Below, piece after piece: positions 40,612 through 50,236 of a DNA stretch of 64,000 nt. Source of the DNA: Bacillus sp. V59.32b. GTDB taxonomy: Bacteria; Bacillota; Bacilli; Bacillales; DSM-1321. A model generated the notes under the pieces. That model was not told the origin of the DNA, ran no database searches, and was given only the letters and a program-made list of their open reading frames with translations. Every line of letters starts with the position of its first letter. Within the stretch, counting starts at the first letter, position 1. Both the position numbers and the translations under genes were made by a program. Location of the stretch: assembly GCF_003429085.1 (NCBI RefSeq), contig NZ_QVTC01000014.1:1-64000 (forward strand), read 5' to 3'.

Positions 40612-43290
40612 ATGAAGTTCCGTGAAATGGATACACAAGATGTTGAAGCAGCCCTTCAAACCAACATTGAAAAAGGGTTGGAAGGGGATGAGGCTAGGAG
40701 AAGGCAGCAAAAACAAGGGTTTAATGAACTTCAAGAAGGTGAAAAACAATCAGCCCTCCTGCTATTTTTCGCTCAATTCAAGGACTTTATGGTGCTCGTT
40801 TTGCTCGCAGCTACATTGATTTCGGGACTGCTCGGGGAGTATATCGATGCCATTGCGATCATCGCCATCATCTTAATAAATGGATTTTTAGGTTTTTTCC
40901 AGGAAAGAAAGGCGGAAAAGTCGCTTGATGCTTTAAAAGAAATGTCTGCGCCGCAAGTATATGCATTAAGGGATGGAGAATGGGCGAAAATTCCTTCAAG
41001 GGAAGTCGTGGCAGGTGACGTTCTGAAATTCTCAAGCGGTGACCGGATAGGCGCAGATATGAGAATTATCGAGGCAGTGAGCCTTGAAATAGAAGAATCG
41101 GCACTGACAGGGGAATCCGTTCCTGCGGTCAAATATTCTTCGCCGTTAAAGAATGATGTCGACAGCATTGGCGACCAGGAAAACATGGCGTTTATGGGGA
41201 CAATGGTGTCAAGGGGAAGCGGTATTGGCGTTGTTACGGCCACAGGGATGGATACCGCGATGGGCAAGATCGCCGATATGCTTCAATCAGCGGAAACGAT
41301 GGCCACCCCGCTGCAAAGGAGACTGGAACAGCTTGGGAAAATCCTGATCATCACAGCGTTATTCTTAACTCTGCTTGTCGTCATTATCGGGGTTATCCAA
41401 GGCAATGATTTATATACGATGTTTTTAGCGGGTGTTTCACTTGCGGTAGCAGCAATTCCTGAGGGGCTGCCGGCCATCGTTACTGTCGCGCTGTCTCTCG
41501 GCGTACAGCGGATGATTAAGCAAAAATCCATCGTCCGCAAGCTCCCCGCGGTTGAAACGTTGGGGTGTGCTTCCGTCATATGTTCAGATAAAACCGGGAC
41601 AATGACCCAGAATAAAATGACTGTTACCCACCTTTGGAGTGGAGGAAAAGAGTGGAGTGTAAGCGGTACAGGCTATGAACCAAACGGGAGCTTTATGGAT
41701 GATACGCTTCAGGTAAATCCGAAACAGGAGAAATCACTCCACCAGCTTTTGACTTTTGGGCTTCTTTGCAATAAAGCCGAGCTTCTGACAAAAGACGACC
41801 AATATGTCCTGGATGGTGATCCGACAGAGGGAGCGCTGTTGGTCGCAGCCATGAAAGCCGGATTAACACGCGATAAGCTGAAGCGGAAATTTACGATTGT
41901 CAAAGAGTTTCCGTTCGACTCGACCCGGAAGATGATGAGTGTCGTCGTGAAAGATGAGAATGGAAAGCAATTTGTAGTGACAAAAGGGGCACCGGATGTC
42001 CTCATATCCCAATGCGGATCTATTTTATGGGATGAAAAACTTCAACAACTAAACCGCGACATGAAGAATTCCGTGCAGGCTGCCATCGATGGCCTGGCAG
42101 CACAAGCACTGCGTACAATCGCAGTTGGGTATAAACCGATCAGCCCCAATACGGTATTGCTACATGAAGCCGAAGCAGAAAAAGAATTGACGTTCATGGG
42201 ACTCCACGGTATGATCGATCCTCCTCGCCCGGAAGTAGCCGGTGCGGTTAAAGAGTGCAGGGAAGCCGGAATCAAAACAGTCATGATCACCGGGGATCAT
42301 GTTTCCACGGCCAAAGCGATCGCGAAACAACTGGGAATTTTAAGAGGAAAAGATAAAGTGTTAGATGGAAAAGCTTTGTCGGACATGTCAGTCGGCGAGC
42401 TGGAAGACGTCGTCGAGAACGTTTCCGTTTTTGCTCGCGTCTCACCTGAACATAAACTGAAGATTGTCAAAGCTTTACAAAACAAAGGACATGTCGTGGC
42501 AATGACGGGTGACGGGGTAAACGACGCCCCGGCAATCAAATCAGCTGATATCGGGATCTCGATGGGGATTGCCGGTACCGATGTTGCCAAAGAAGCTTCA
42601 TCCCTTATCCTGCTTGATGATAATTTCGCGACCATTAAATCGGCGATTAAAGAAGGACGTAACATCTATGAAAACATCCGGAAGTTCATCAGATATTTGC
42701 TGGCATCCAATGTCGGTGAAATCCTCGTCATGTTTTTTGCGATGATTTTGGCCCTGCCTCTGCCGCTTGTCCCCATTCAAATATTATGGGTGAATCTTGT
42801 GACGGATGGTTTGCCGGCTATGGCCCTTGGTCTCGATAAGCCGGAAGGAGACGTGATGAAAAGGGGTCCACGCAGTCCAAAGGAAGGTGTATTTGCCAGA
42901 GGACTAGGCTGGAAAATCATTTCACGGGGATTTTTAATCGGAATCTCGACATTGATTGCGTTCATGGTCGTTTATAAGAATGATCCGGATAACCTTGCGT
43001 ATGCTCAAACAATCGCATTTACCACTCTCGTTTTGGCACAGCTAATCCACGTTTTCGATTGCCGCAGCGATCGCTCCATATTCTCCCGAAATCCTTTCGG
43101 GAATAAATACCTTGTTTGGGCGGTTATTTCTTCTTTAGTGTTGATGCTACCGGTCCTATACTATCCACCGCTGCAAGCAATCTTCCATACCTTACCGATC
43201 GAGCCAAGAGACTGGCTGCTCGTTATAGGCATGGCGTCGATTCCAACTTTTTTACTGGCGGGATCATTTTTGGCAAGTAAATCAAAATAG
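40612..43290 (+). CDS. yloB: YloB, calcium-transporting P-type ATPase
   Basis: A P2A-type ATPase related to SERCA and to Listeria LMCA1, expected to export Ca2+. The actuator TGES motif (LTGESVPA), the phosphorylation site CSDKTGTMTQNK, the nucleotide-binding KGAPDV, the hinge TGDGVNDAPAIK, and calcium-site residues in AAIPEGLP and ILWVNLVTDGLPA are all intact. Ten membrane segments are expected. 892 residues. ATG 40612 follows GGAGG. It is divergent from rqcH and closes with a terminator. B. subtilis YloB is reported to be active in sporulation. Confidence 0.95.
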   Translation: MKFREMDTQDVEAALQTNIEKGLEGDEARRRQQKQGFNELQEGEKQSALLLFFAQFKDFMVLVLLAATLISGLLGEYIDAIAIIAIILINGFLGFFQERKAEKSLDALKEMSAPQVYALRDGEWAKIPSREVVAGDVLKFSSGDRIGADMRIIEAVSLEIEESALTGESVPAVKYSSPLKNDVDSIGDQENMAFMGTMVSRGSGIGVVTATGMDTAMGKIADMLQSAETMATPLQRRLEQLGKILIITALFLTLLVVIIGVIQGNDLYTMFLAGVSLAVAAIPEGLPAIVTVALSLGVQRMIKQKSIVRKLPAVETLGCASVICSDKTGTMTQNKMTVTHLWSGGKEWSVSGTGYEPNGSFMDDTLQVNPKQEKSLHQLLTFGLLCNKAELLTKDDQYVLDGDPTEGALLVAAMKAGLTRDKLKRKFTIVKEFPFDSTRKMMSVVVKDENGKQFVVTKGAPDVLISQCGSILWDEKLQQLNRDMKNSVQAAIDGLAAQALRTIAVGYKPISPNTVLLHEAEAEKELTFMGLHGMIDPPRPEVAGAVKECREAGIKTVMITGDHVSTAKAIAKQLGILRGKDKVLDGKALSDMSVGELEDVVENVSVFARVSPEHKLKIVKALQNKGHVVAMTGDGVNDAPAIKSADIGISMGIAGTDVAKEASSLILLDDNFATIKSAIKEGRNIYENIRKFIRYLLASNVGEILVMFFAMILALPLPLVPIQILWVNLVTDGLPAMALGLDKPEGDVMKRGPRSPKEGVFARGLGWKIISRGFLIGISTLIAFMVVYKNDPDNLAYAQTIAFTTLVLAQLIHVFDCRSDRSIFSRNPFGNKYLVWAVISSLVLMLPVLYYPPLQAIFHTLPIEPRDWLLVIGMASIPTFLLAGSFLASKSK

Positions 43291-43294
43291 TTTA

Positions 43295-43303
43295 TGATAT
43301 AAT
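43295..43303 (+). promoter_or_regulatory. extended -10 promoter before yloC
   Basis: TGATATAAT at 43295-43303, right after the yloB stop. It is followed at about the start site by a terminator hairpin. Confidence 0.5.
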
Positions 43304-43306
43304 TCT

Positions 43307-43338
43307 AAAGGTAGTAGAGACTTCTCTATTACCTTTTT
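43307..43338 (+). terminator. terminator after yloB, or start-proximal attenuator of yloC
   Basis: AAAGGTAGTAGAGA pairs with TCTCTATTACCTTT, one mismatch and a 2-nt loop, then TTTTAC. It may simply end yloB, but the extended -10 just upstream would place it at the very start of a yloC transcript. Confidence 0.75.
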
Positions 43339-43383
43339 ACTTTATAAAACCAAAACATTCAACGTTGGATAGGAAGTGTTGCC

Positions 43384-44259
43384 GTGGTTGTAAGTATGAC
43401 AGGCTACGGGATTGGAATGGCGGAGAATGCCAATATAAAGGTGACCGTCGAAATAAAAACCGTTAACCATCGTTTTTGTGAATATCATATTCGGATGCCG
43501 CGCCAGCTCTTCATTTTAGAAGATAAAGTCAAAAGACAAGCAAATGAATACATAAGAAGAGGCCGGGTTGAAATATTTATTGCGATTGAAGGCGAAGGCC
43601 TTTTGACAAAACGGCTTAAGCTCGATTGGTCGCTCGCTGATCAATATTTTGCCATCATGAGTGATGTGAAAGATAAATACTCTTTAAGCTCATCTCCTTC
43701 CTGGCAGGATTTGCTGCACATTAACGATGTTTTTTCAGTGGAGGAAATACAAGCTGAAAATGAGGAGCTGGACATGATTTTGCACACAGCCACTCAAGCT
43801 GCCTTGAGCAATGTCAAAGCTATGAGGTTGCAAGAAGGTGCCGAGCTGAAGAGTGACCTGATAAAGCAGCTCGAAAAAATTTCTTTTATCGTCGGCAGGC
43901 TAAAAAATTATGCTCCTGCTGTGGCTGAAGCCTATAAAGAAAGGCTGAAAGCAAAATTGGCAGAAGTCACATCAGGAATGATGGATGAAAGCAGACTTTT
44001 AACAGAGGTTGCAATTTTTGCCGATAAAGCCGATATAAATGAGGAACTAACACGCCTTGAAAGCCATCATCTTCAATTTTTAGAAACGCTTGAAATGATA
44101 GAGCCGATTGGCCGGAAGCTGGACTTTCTCGTTCAGGAAATGAACCGTGAAGTCAATACGATTGGTTCCAAAGCGCATGATTCAGCGATTACGAAAGAAG
44201 TCGTTGAAATGAAGAGTTTACTTGAAAAAATAAAAGAACAGGTTCAAAATATCGAGTAG
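43384..44259 (+). CDS. yloC: YloC, YicC-family endoribonuclease-like protein
   Basis: YicC-family protein of 291 residues. The N terminus VSMTGYGIG, the EIKTVNHRFCEYHIRMPR block and the C-terminal REVNTIGSKAHDSAITKEVVEMKSLLEKIKEQVQNIE are diagnostic. E. coli YicC has been described as an RNase acting on small RNA; the activity of the Bacillus protein is inferred. The start is GTG 43384, with a GGAAGTG site. remA and gmk follow closely. Confidence 0.93.
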   Translation: MVVSMTGYGIGMAENANIKVTVEIKTVNHRFCEYHIRMPRQLFILEDKVKRQANEYIRRGRVEIFIAIEGEGLLTKRLKLDWSLADQYFAIMSDVKDKYSLSSSPSWQDLLHINDVFSVEEIQAENEELDMILHTATQAALSNVKAMRLQEGAELKSDLIKQLEKISFIVGRLKNYAPAVAEAYKERLKAKLAEVTSGMMDESRLLTEVAIFADKADINEELTRLESHHLQFLETLEMIEPIGRKLDFLVQEMNREVNTIGSKAHDSAITKEVVEMKSLLEKIKEQVQNIE

Positions 44260-44313
44260 CTTGTTTATGATACTTATATCGAGGCGACAATAGAATATGA
44301 TCGGGGGACAAAA

Positions 44314-44577
44314 ATGTCTATCAAGCTCATTAATATCGGTTTTGGGAATATCGTTTCCGCTAACCGGATTGTATCGATTGTGAGTCCGGAATCGGCTCCA
44401 ATAAAAAGAATCATCCAGGACGCACGCGATCGCGGCTCCTTAGTGGATGCTACATATGGAAGAAGAACGAGAGCTGTTATCATTACTGACAGTGACCATG
44501 TGATTCTTTCCGCCGTTCAGCCGGAAACCGTTGCGGCTCGGCTGCATGACAAGGATGACAGTGTGGAAGAGGGGTAA
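44314..44577 (+). CDS. remA: RemA, DNA-binding activator of biofilm matrix genes
   Basis: RemA is a small oligomeric DNA-binding protein (DUF370) that in B. subtilis activates the eps and tapA operons and osmoprotection genes. The 87-residue sequence [36 protein letters not shown] and [30 protein letters not shown] is highly conserved. ATG 44314 follows ATCGGGGG. gmk starts 9 nt after its stop, so they are probably one unit with yloC. Confidence 0.96.
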   Translation: MSIKLINIGFGNIVSANRIVSIVSPESAPIKRIIQDARDRGSLVDATYGRRTRAVIITDSDHVILSAVQPETVAARLHDKDDSVEEG

Positions 44578-45201
<624 letters not shown>

Positions 45202-45202
45202 T

Positions 45203-45409
45203 ATGTTGTACCCTTCTATTGATTCATTATTGGAAAAGATTGATTCAAAATATTCACTTGTATCCGTTGCCGCAAAACGCGCAAGACAAATGCAGCAAAA
45301 GGATGATACGAAGATTGAAAACCCGGTATCGTTTAAACAGGTTGGCAAAGCACTCGAGGAAATTCACTCGGGGAAACTGACCTATCAAAACAAATACGAG
45401 GAAAAATAA
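45203..45409 (+). CDS. rpoZ: RpoZ, RNA polymerase omega subunit
   Basis: Omega helps assemble the beta-prime subunit. The 68-residue protein shows the family core [29 protein letters not shown] and [22 protein letters not shown] 45203 lies one base after the gmk stop, with GGAGGC at the end of gmk serving as binding site. A large hairpin follows, and then a 398-nt gap with a palindromic element before coaBC. Confidence 0.96.
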   Translation: MLYPSIDSLLEKIDSKYSLVSVAAKRARQMQQKDDTKIENPVSFKQVGKALEEIHSGKLTYQNKYEEK

Positions 45410-45420
45410 ACGAGAACTCA

Positions 45421-45498
45421 GGGCCGGAAGCCTTCCAAGACACATATTTCAGCAGCTGGAAATTCGCCGAAATCATGTGAGGAGGTTCCGGCCCTTTT
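45421..45498 (+). terminator. large hairpin terminator after rpoZ
   Basis: GGGCCGGAAGCCT (45421 on) pairs with GGAGGTTCCGGCCC (45481-45494), followed by TTTT. The enclosed 45 nt can also pair (ACAT with ATGT, TTTC with GAAA), giving a stem of some 75 nt, much longer than a usual terminator. Confidence 0.7.
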
Positions 45499-45510
45499 GC
45501 GTTGCAAATA

Positions 45511-45712
45511 TATATAAGTTGAATTTATGAATGTAAAGGTGACCAATATATTTTTGGCTCATTCATGTATCACATGCCTTTCAGCGCAGCTGAAAGGTTG
45601 CTCCAACTGCATAGGCCAAGAGAAAGCTCGCTTTCTCCTCGGCCTATGCAGTTGGAGCTTAAATGAGCCAAAAAATCTACAATGCGTAATTCTTTAGTTC
45701 AACTTTATAGAT
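45511..45712. repeat. about 200-bp nested palindromic element between rpoZ and coaBC
   Basis: Outer ends TATAAGTTGAA and TTCAACTTTATA form inverted termini. Inside, TTTTTGGCTCATT (45551-45563) pairs perfectly with AATGAGCCAAAAA (45662-45674). The core is CTCCAACTGCATAGGCC (45601-45617) against GGCCTATGCAGTTGGAG (45641-45657), capped by GAGAAAGC and GCTTTCTC. A separate hairpin, CCTTTCAGC and GCTGAAAGG, lies at 45577-45597. No coding frame. It resembles a MITE or a transcribed structured element. Confidence 0.8.
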
Positions 45713-45807
45713 AGCCAGGTTTACTAAGTTACTGACTCAAAAAGGTGAAAAAATTGTCATAATCCTTCATAATAAAGACAAAGAATGCTTAAGTTGGGGG
45801 AAACAGC

Positions 45808-47013
45808 ATGCTAACAGATAAAAAGATTCTACTCTGTGTAACAGGCGGCATCGCCGTATACAAAGCGGCCGCGTTAACGAGCAAACTTACCCAGGCAGGC
45901 GCGAAGGTAAAGGTGATCATGAGCGATTCCGCCGGTAAATTTGTCACGCCGCTTACCTTTCAAGCGCTTTCCAGGCACGATGTTTATACAGATACATTTG
46001 ATGAGAAAGACTCTTCAGTCATTGCCCATATAGATTTGGCAGACTGGGCAGACCTCGTCTTGGTTGCGCCTGCGACCGCAAACGTAATCGGAAAGCTGGC
46101 AAACGGGATTGCAGATGACATGATCACGACCACATTGCTTGCGACAAACGCGCCGGTATGGGTTGCGCCGGCAATGAATGTGAATATGTACGCTCATCCT
46201 GCCGTTGAGAAGAACTTGAATACGCTAAAGACGTTTGGCTATCAATTAATTGAACCCTCTGAAGGTTATCTTGCCTGTGGGTATGTTGGAAAAGGCAGAT
46301 TAGAGGAGCCCGAAACGATTGTGGAACAGTTGACGTTATTTTTCAATGCTCAAACAGAACAGCCGTTAAAAGGTCAAAATATCATTGTTACAGCTGGACC
46401 TACCAGAGAAGATATTGATCCCGTCCGTTTTATTATGAACAGATCAACGGGGAAGATGGGATATGCCATCGCGGAACAGGCTCAAAAAATGGGAGCGCGG
46501 GTCAAGTTGATTTCTGGTCCGGTTTCGCTATCTCCCCCAGCGAATGTGGACGTTATTGATGTGGAATCCGCAGCTGAAATGTATAACGAAGTGATGAAAC
46601 ATTTCGCCGGTGCCGACGCCATCATTAAAACCGCGGCGGTAGCGGATTATAAGCCAAAAGTATACCAGGAACAAAAAATAAAAAAGCAGCCTGGTGACAG
46701 CAGCATCACGCTGGAACGGACTGTCGATATTTTGAAAGAGCTTGGCGCTAAGAAAGACAAGCAGGTGGTTGTTGGCTTTGCCGCTGAAACGGAGAAAGTG
46801 GAGCAATATGCCACCGATAAGCTTCAAAAGAAGAATGCTGATATGATCGTAGCAAATAACGTGGCATCTGACGGGGCTGGATTTGGAACGGACACCAATA
46901 TCGTCACGATGTATAAGCGAGATGGAAGCATTGTGGAGCTGCCGAAAATGAGCAAGGATGAAGTGGCAAAAAAGATTCTAATTGAAGTAAGCCGGATGCT
47001 GAAAAAGGAATGA
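45808..47013 (+). CDS. coaBC: CoaBC, bifunctional phosphopantothenoylcysteine decarboxylase/synthetase
   Basis: CoaBC carries out two steps of coenzyme A synthesis: joining cysteine to 4'-phosphopantothenate (CoaB) and decarboxylating the product (CoaC). The N-terminal flavoprotein domain has LLCVTGGIAVYKAA, PATANVIGKLANGIADDM and APAMNVNMYAHPA. The C-terminal synthetase domain begins near residue 190 with NIIVTAGPTREDIDPVRFIMNRSTGKMGYAIA, and NDMIVANNV-like DMIVANNVASDGAGFGTD. 401 residues. ATG 45808 follows TTGGGGG. priA starts 7 nt downstream. Confidence 0.97.
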   Translation: MLTDKKILLCVTGGIAVYKAAALTSKLTQAGAKVKVIMSDSAGKFVTPLTFQALSRHDVYTDTFDEKDSSVIAHIDLADWADLVLVAPATANVIGKLANGIADDMITTTLLATNAPVWVAPAMNVNMYAHPAVEKNLNTLKTFGYQLIEPSEGYLACGYVGKGRLEEPETIVEQLTLFFNAQTEQPLKGQNIIVTAGPTREDIDPVRFIMNRSTGKMGYAIAEQAQKMGARVKLISGPVSLSPPANVDVIDVESAAEMYNEVMKHFAGADAIIKTAAVADYKPKVYQEQKIKKQPGDSSITLERTVDILKELGAKKDKQVVVGFAAETEKVEQYATDKLQKKNADMIVANNVASDGAGFGTDTNIVTMYKRDGSIVELPKMSKDEVAKKILIEVSRMLKKE

Positions 47014-47020
47014 TGGATTT

Positions 47021-49432
47021 ATGAATATTGCATCTATAATTGTAGATGTCCCGGCGAAACAAACGGATAGGGAGTTCGATTATCAAGTTCCGGTTAAATG
47101 GAAAAATGTCGTCCAGCCGGGAATGAGAGTGATTGTCCCGTTTGGTCCAAGAATGGTCCAAGGCTTTGTCACGGAGCTGAAAAACGAATCAGAGCTGACA
47201 AAACTCCGGGAAATTAAAGAAATCCTTGATTTGGAGCCTGTCTTGAATCATGAGCTCCTGCAGCTTGGCGAATGGCTGACGACTGAAACCATGTGTTTCA
47301 AAATCTCCGCGCTGCAATCCATGCTTCCGGCTGCGTTGAAGGCAAAATACGAAAAGGTGCTCCGGATAAGCGCGGGCAAGCAGGAATTAGTAGATGAAAA
47401 AGTTCTTGCCGCTTTCGGAGACAAAGAAATCCTTTCCTGGAAGGATGTCCTTCAGTTTGAACATGCAGCGCTTTTCCAAAAGCAGGTTCAAAAGGGAAAT
47501 CTTGAAGTTTTATATTATGTGAAAGACAAATTGAATAAAAAAACGGTTCGGTTCGTGGAACCACTCAAGAATAGAGAAGAGCTGGCCCAATACGCGTCAA
47601 CCCTTTCTCCCAAAGCTAAAAAACAGTACGAGGTGCTCCAATTTTTCATCGAGAATCCGAATGAAATCCAGCTTCGCGACTTGCTTGAAGCTGTGAATGC
47701 GTCGAACGGAACGATTAAGTCTCTCGTTGAAAAACAAATACTGGCTGAAAAAGACGTAGAGATCTATCGTGATCCATACGAAAACAGGGTATTTGCAAAA
47801 ACCGAGCCATTCAAGCTGACCGATGAGCAAGCAGCAGCCTTGATGCCGATTAATCAATCCATCGCAGAAAATAGCCATGAGGTTTTTCTCTTATACGGTG
47901 TGACCGGGAGCGGGAAAACAGAAATCTATTTACAGGCGATTGATGCGGTCATAAAAAAAGGCGAGGAAGCGATCATGCTTGTTCCGGAAATCTCATTAAC
48001 GCCGCAAACCGTCAAACGTTTTAAAGAAAGATTCGGCGATCAGGTGGCTGTTATGCACAGTGGCTTGTCGGTTGGGGAAAAATATGATGAATGGCGTAAA
48101 ATCCACCGGAAGGAAGTGAAGGTGGTCGTCGGGGCCAGGTCGGCGATTTTCGCACCTTTTGAAAATATCGGAATCATCATTATTGATGAAGAGCACGAAT
48201 CCAGCTATAAACAGGAGGAAACACCGCGTTATCATGCACGGGATGTAGCGGTTGAGCGGGCAAAGCACCATAACTGTGCCGTCATCCTTGGGAGTGCAAC
48301 TCCGGCATTGGATTCTTTTGCAAGAGCAAAGAAAAATGTGTATCACCTTTTGACCTTGAGCAAACGAATGAACAACAATGAGCTTCCTCAGGTTGAAATT
48401 GTTGATATGCGGGAGGAACTGCGCGGAGGCAACCGTTCCATGTTTTCGGAAAGTTTGTTTGCCAAGATCAAGGACCGGATAACTAAAAAAGAACAAATTG
48501 TTCTGCTATTAAATAAACGCGGTCATTCCTCATTTGTCATGTGCCGGAGCTGTGGTCTCGTGGTCAATTGTCCGAATTGTGATATCTCGCTAACGTACCA
48601 TCGCTACAATAACGCCTTGAAGTGCCATTATTGCGGACATGAAGAAGGCATGCCGCAAACATGCCCCGATTGCGGAAGCGACCATATTCGTTTTTTCGGA
48701 ACCGGGACACAAAAGGTCGAGGAAGAGCTAGGCAAGATCCTTCCTGATGCAAGGGTCATCCGGATGGATGTGGATACGACAAGCAGGAAAGGTTCCCATG
48801 AACGTCTGCTGAACGACTTTCAGGAAGGCCGGGCCGATATTCTCCTGGGCACGCAAATGATTGCCAAGGGGTTGGATTTTCCAAACATCACCCTTGTTGG
48901 CGTGCTCTCAGCGGATACGATGCTCCATCTTCCCGATTTCCGGTCATCGGAGAAAACGTTCCAACTTCTGACCCAGGTCAGTGGGCGGGCCGGACGCCAC
49001 GAGCTGGCCGGGGAAGTGGTAATCCAAACGTATACTCCCGAGCACTATAGCATCGAGCTTGCGGGTAACCAAGACTTTGATGTTTTTTATGAGCGGGAAA
49101 TGTACATGCGAAGGCAAAGTCATTATCCACCCTATTACTATGTCGCCCTTATTAATGTTTCTCATGAAGATTTAATGAAGACAGTCGCGATCACTGAAAA
49201 AATCACGAAATATATAAGTTCCGGTTTAAGCCAGGAAGCGATCGTATTAGGGCCGGTCGCGTCCCCGATCAGCCGTATCAAAAATAGATATCGCTATCAA
49301 TGTTTGATAAAATACAAACGAGAACCGCAATTGAAAAAGCTGTTGAGAACCATTCTTGAGAACTACCAGCAAGAGACGGCCCAAAATCAGCTGCAAATTA
49401 CCATCGATTTGAATCCGCAAATCATGATGTAA
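47021..49432 (+). CDS. priA: PriA, primosomal replication restart helicase
   Basis: PriA is the 3'-to-5' superfamily 2 helicase that reloads the replisome at stalled forks. The N-terminal 3'-flap-binding domain (VPAKQTDREFDYQVP) and winged helix are followed by the helicase core: Walker A LLYGVTGSGKTEIY (about 290-303) and the Walker B DEEH. A zinc-binding insert has four Cys pairs (CRSCG, CPNC, CHYCG, CPDCG). Further motifs are GTGTQKVEEEL and TQVSGRAGR. 803 residues. ATG 47021 lies close behind coaBC. Confidence 0.97.
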   Translation: MNIASIIVDVPAKQTDREFDYQVPVKWKNVVQPGMRVIVPFGPRMVQGFVTELKNESELTKLREIKEILDLEPVLNHELLQLGEWLTTETMCFKISALQSMLPAALKAKYEKVLRISAGKQELVDEKVLAAFGDKEILSWKDVLQFEHAALFQKQVQKGNLEVLYYVKDKLNKKTVRFVEPLKNREELAQYASTLSPKAKKQYEVLQFFIENPNEIQLRDLLEAVNASNGTIKSLVEKQILAEKDVEIYRDPYENRVFAKTEPFKLTDEQAAALMPINQSIAENSHEVFLLYGVTGSGKTEIYLQAIDAVIKKGEEAIMLVPEISLTPQTVKRFKERFGDQVAVMHSGLSVGEKYDEWRKIHRKEVKVVVGARSAIFAPFENIGIIIIDEEHESSYKQEETPRYHARDVAVERAKHHNCAVILGSATPALDSFARAKKNVYHLLTLSKRMNNNELPQVEIVDMREELRGGNRSMFSESLFAKIKDRITKKEQIVLLLNKRGHSSFVMCRSCGLVVNCPNCDISLTYHRYNNALKCHYCGHEEGMPQTCPDCGSDHIRFFGTGTQKVEEELGKILPDARVIRMDVDTTSRKGSHERLLNDFQEGRADILLGTQMIAKGLDFPNITLVGVLSADTMLHLPDFRSSEKTFQLLTQVSGRAGRHELAGEVVIQTYTPEHYSIELAGNQDFDVFYEREMYMRRQSHYPPYYYVALINVSHEDLMKTVAITEKITKYISSGLSQEAIVLGPVASPISRIKNRYRYQCLIKYKREPQLKKLLRTILENYQQETAQNQLQITIDLNPQIMM

Positions 49433-49487
49433 CGGCTATTTTGAAATTGTGGTATATAATATGTTCTAAATAATGAAGTGTTTTTTG

Positions 49488-49516
49488 GTTAAGGCATGTA
49501 AAGTGCCTTAACTTTT
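49488..49516 (+). terminator. terminator after priA
   Basis: GTTAAGGCA (49488-49496) pairs with TGCCTTAAC (49504-49512), followed by TTTTC. A TATAAT at 49455-49460 lies upstream, so the hairpin could also belong to a def leader. Confidence 0.65.
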
Positions 49517-49550
49517 CTAATGAGGAAATAGGTTAACTTTTTAACTTTGT

Positions 49551-49732
49551 CAGGTGTCTAGCTACGACGTACAGGACGTACTAGTGCCGACGAAGACATA
49601 AGGCCGTGGCGGTCTTAGTCGGCCAGCGCCCAGCCCCTCGGACTTGCACACGATGTGCTGACCTCGATGTAAGACATAAGGACGTGGCAGGTCTTAGTCC
49701 ACGTTCCTTATTCCATGGCGCTTTCGCTTTTC
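49551..49732 (+). repeat. intergenic modular repeat, family A, copy 4
   Basis: It begins CAGGTGTCTAGCT and ends GGCGCTTTCGCTTTTC like the copy at 28471, but carries an enlarged middle with two modules reading AAGACATAAGG-cCGTGGC-gGTCTTAGTC and AAGACATAAGG-aCGTGGC-aGGTCTTAGTC. It fills most of the 318-nt priA-def gap and stops one base before the def ribosome binding site. Confidence 0.8.
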
Positions 49733-49750
49733 AATTAGGAGGATTCATTT

Positions 49751-50236
49751 TTGGCTATTTTACCTATCGTTTTGTTTCCGGATAAAATTTTGGAACAAAA
49801 ATGCGCAAAAGTAACAAGTTTTGATAAAAATTTGGCTAAGCTGTTAAATAACATGCATGAAACGATGCTTGAGGCAGACGGGGTCGGTCTTGCCGCGCCA
49901 CAGGTTGGCTTGAAAAAACAAATCGCGATTGTCGATCTAGGTGAGGACGGGGATCTTATTGAGATGATCAACCCCGAAATTCTGGCGGCATCCGGAGAAC
50001 AGACGGACCCGGAAGGATGTCTCAGTTTTCCAGGTGTTTACGGAGAAGTCACCAGACCGTACAAAGTGAAAATCCGTGCCCAGGACCGCCGAGGAAAAAC
50101 GTACGAACTCGAAGCAGAGGATTTTCTGGCAAGAGCCATCCAGCATGAGATCGACCATTTGAACGGGGTTTTATTTACCACCAAAGTGTTAAAGTACTAT
50201 ACAGAAGAGGAAATGGAAAGGTATGGGGACGAATGA
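49751..50236 (+). CDS. def: Def, peptide deformylase
   Basis: Def removes the formyl group from N-terminal methionine of new proteins. All three metal-site motifs are present: [18 protein letters not shown] with the cysteine ligand, and QHEIDHLNG with the two histidines and catalytic glutamate. 161 residues. The start is TTG 49751 after TTAGGAGG. The stop overlaps the fmt ATG (ATGA), coupling removal and addition of formyl groups in one operon. A repeat of family A abuts its ribosome binding site. Confidence 0.97.
   Translation: MAILPIVLFPDKILEQKCAKVTSFDKNLAKLLNNMHETMLEADGVGLAAPQVGLKKQIAIVDLGEDGDLIEMINPEILAASGEQTDPEGCLSFPGVYGEVTRPYKVKIRAQDRRGKTYELEAEDFLARAIQHEIDHLNGVLFTTKVLKYYTEEEMERYGDE

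Noticed and set aside
45511-45712. tRNA or small transposon gene in the palindrome
   Set aside because: No cloverleaf, no acceptor end and no open frame; only inverted repeats.
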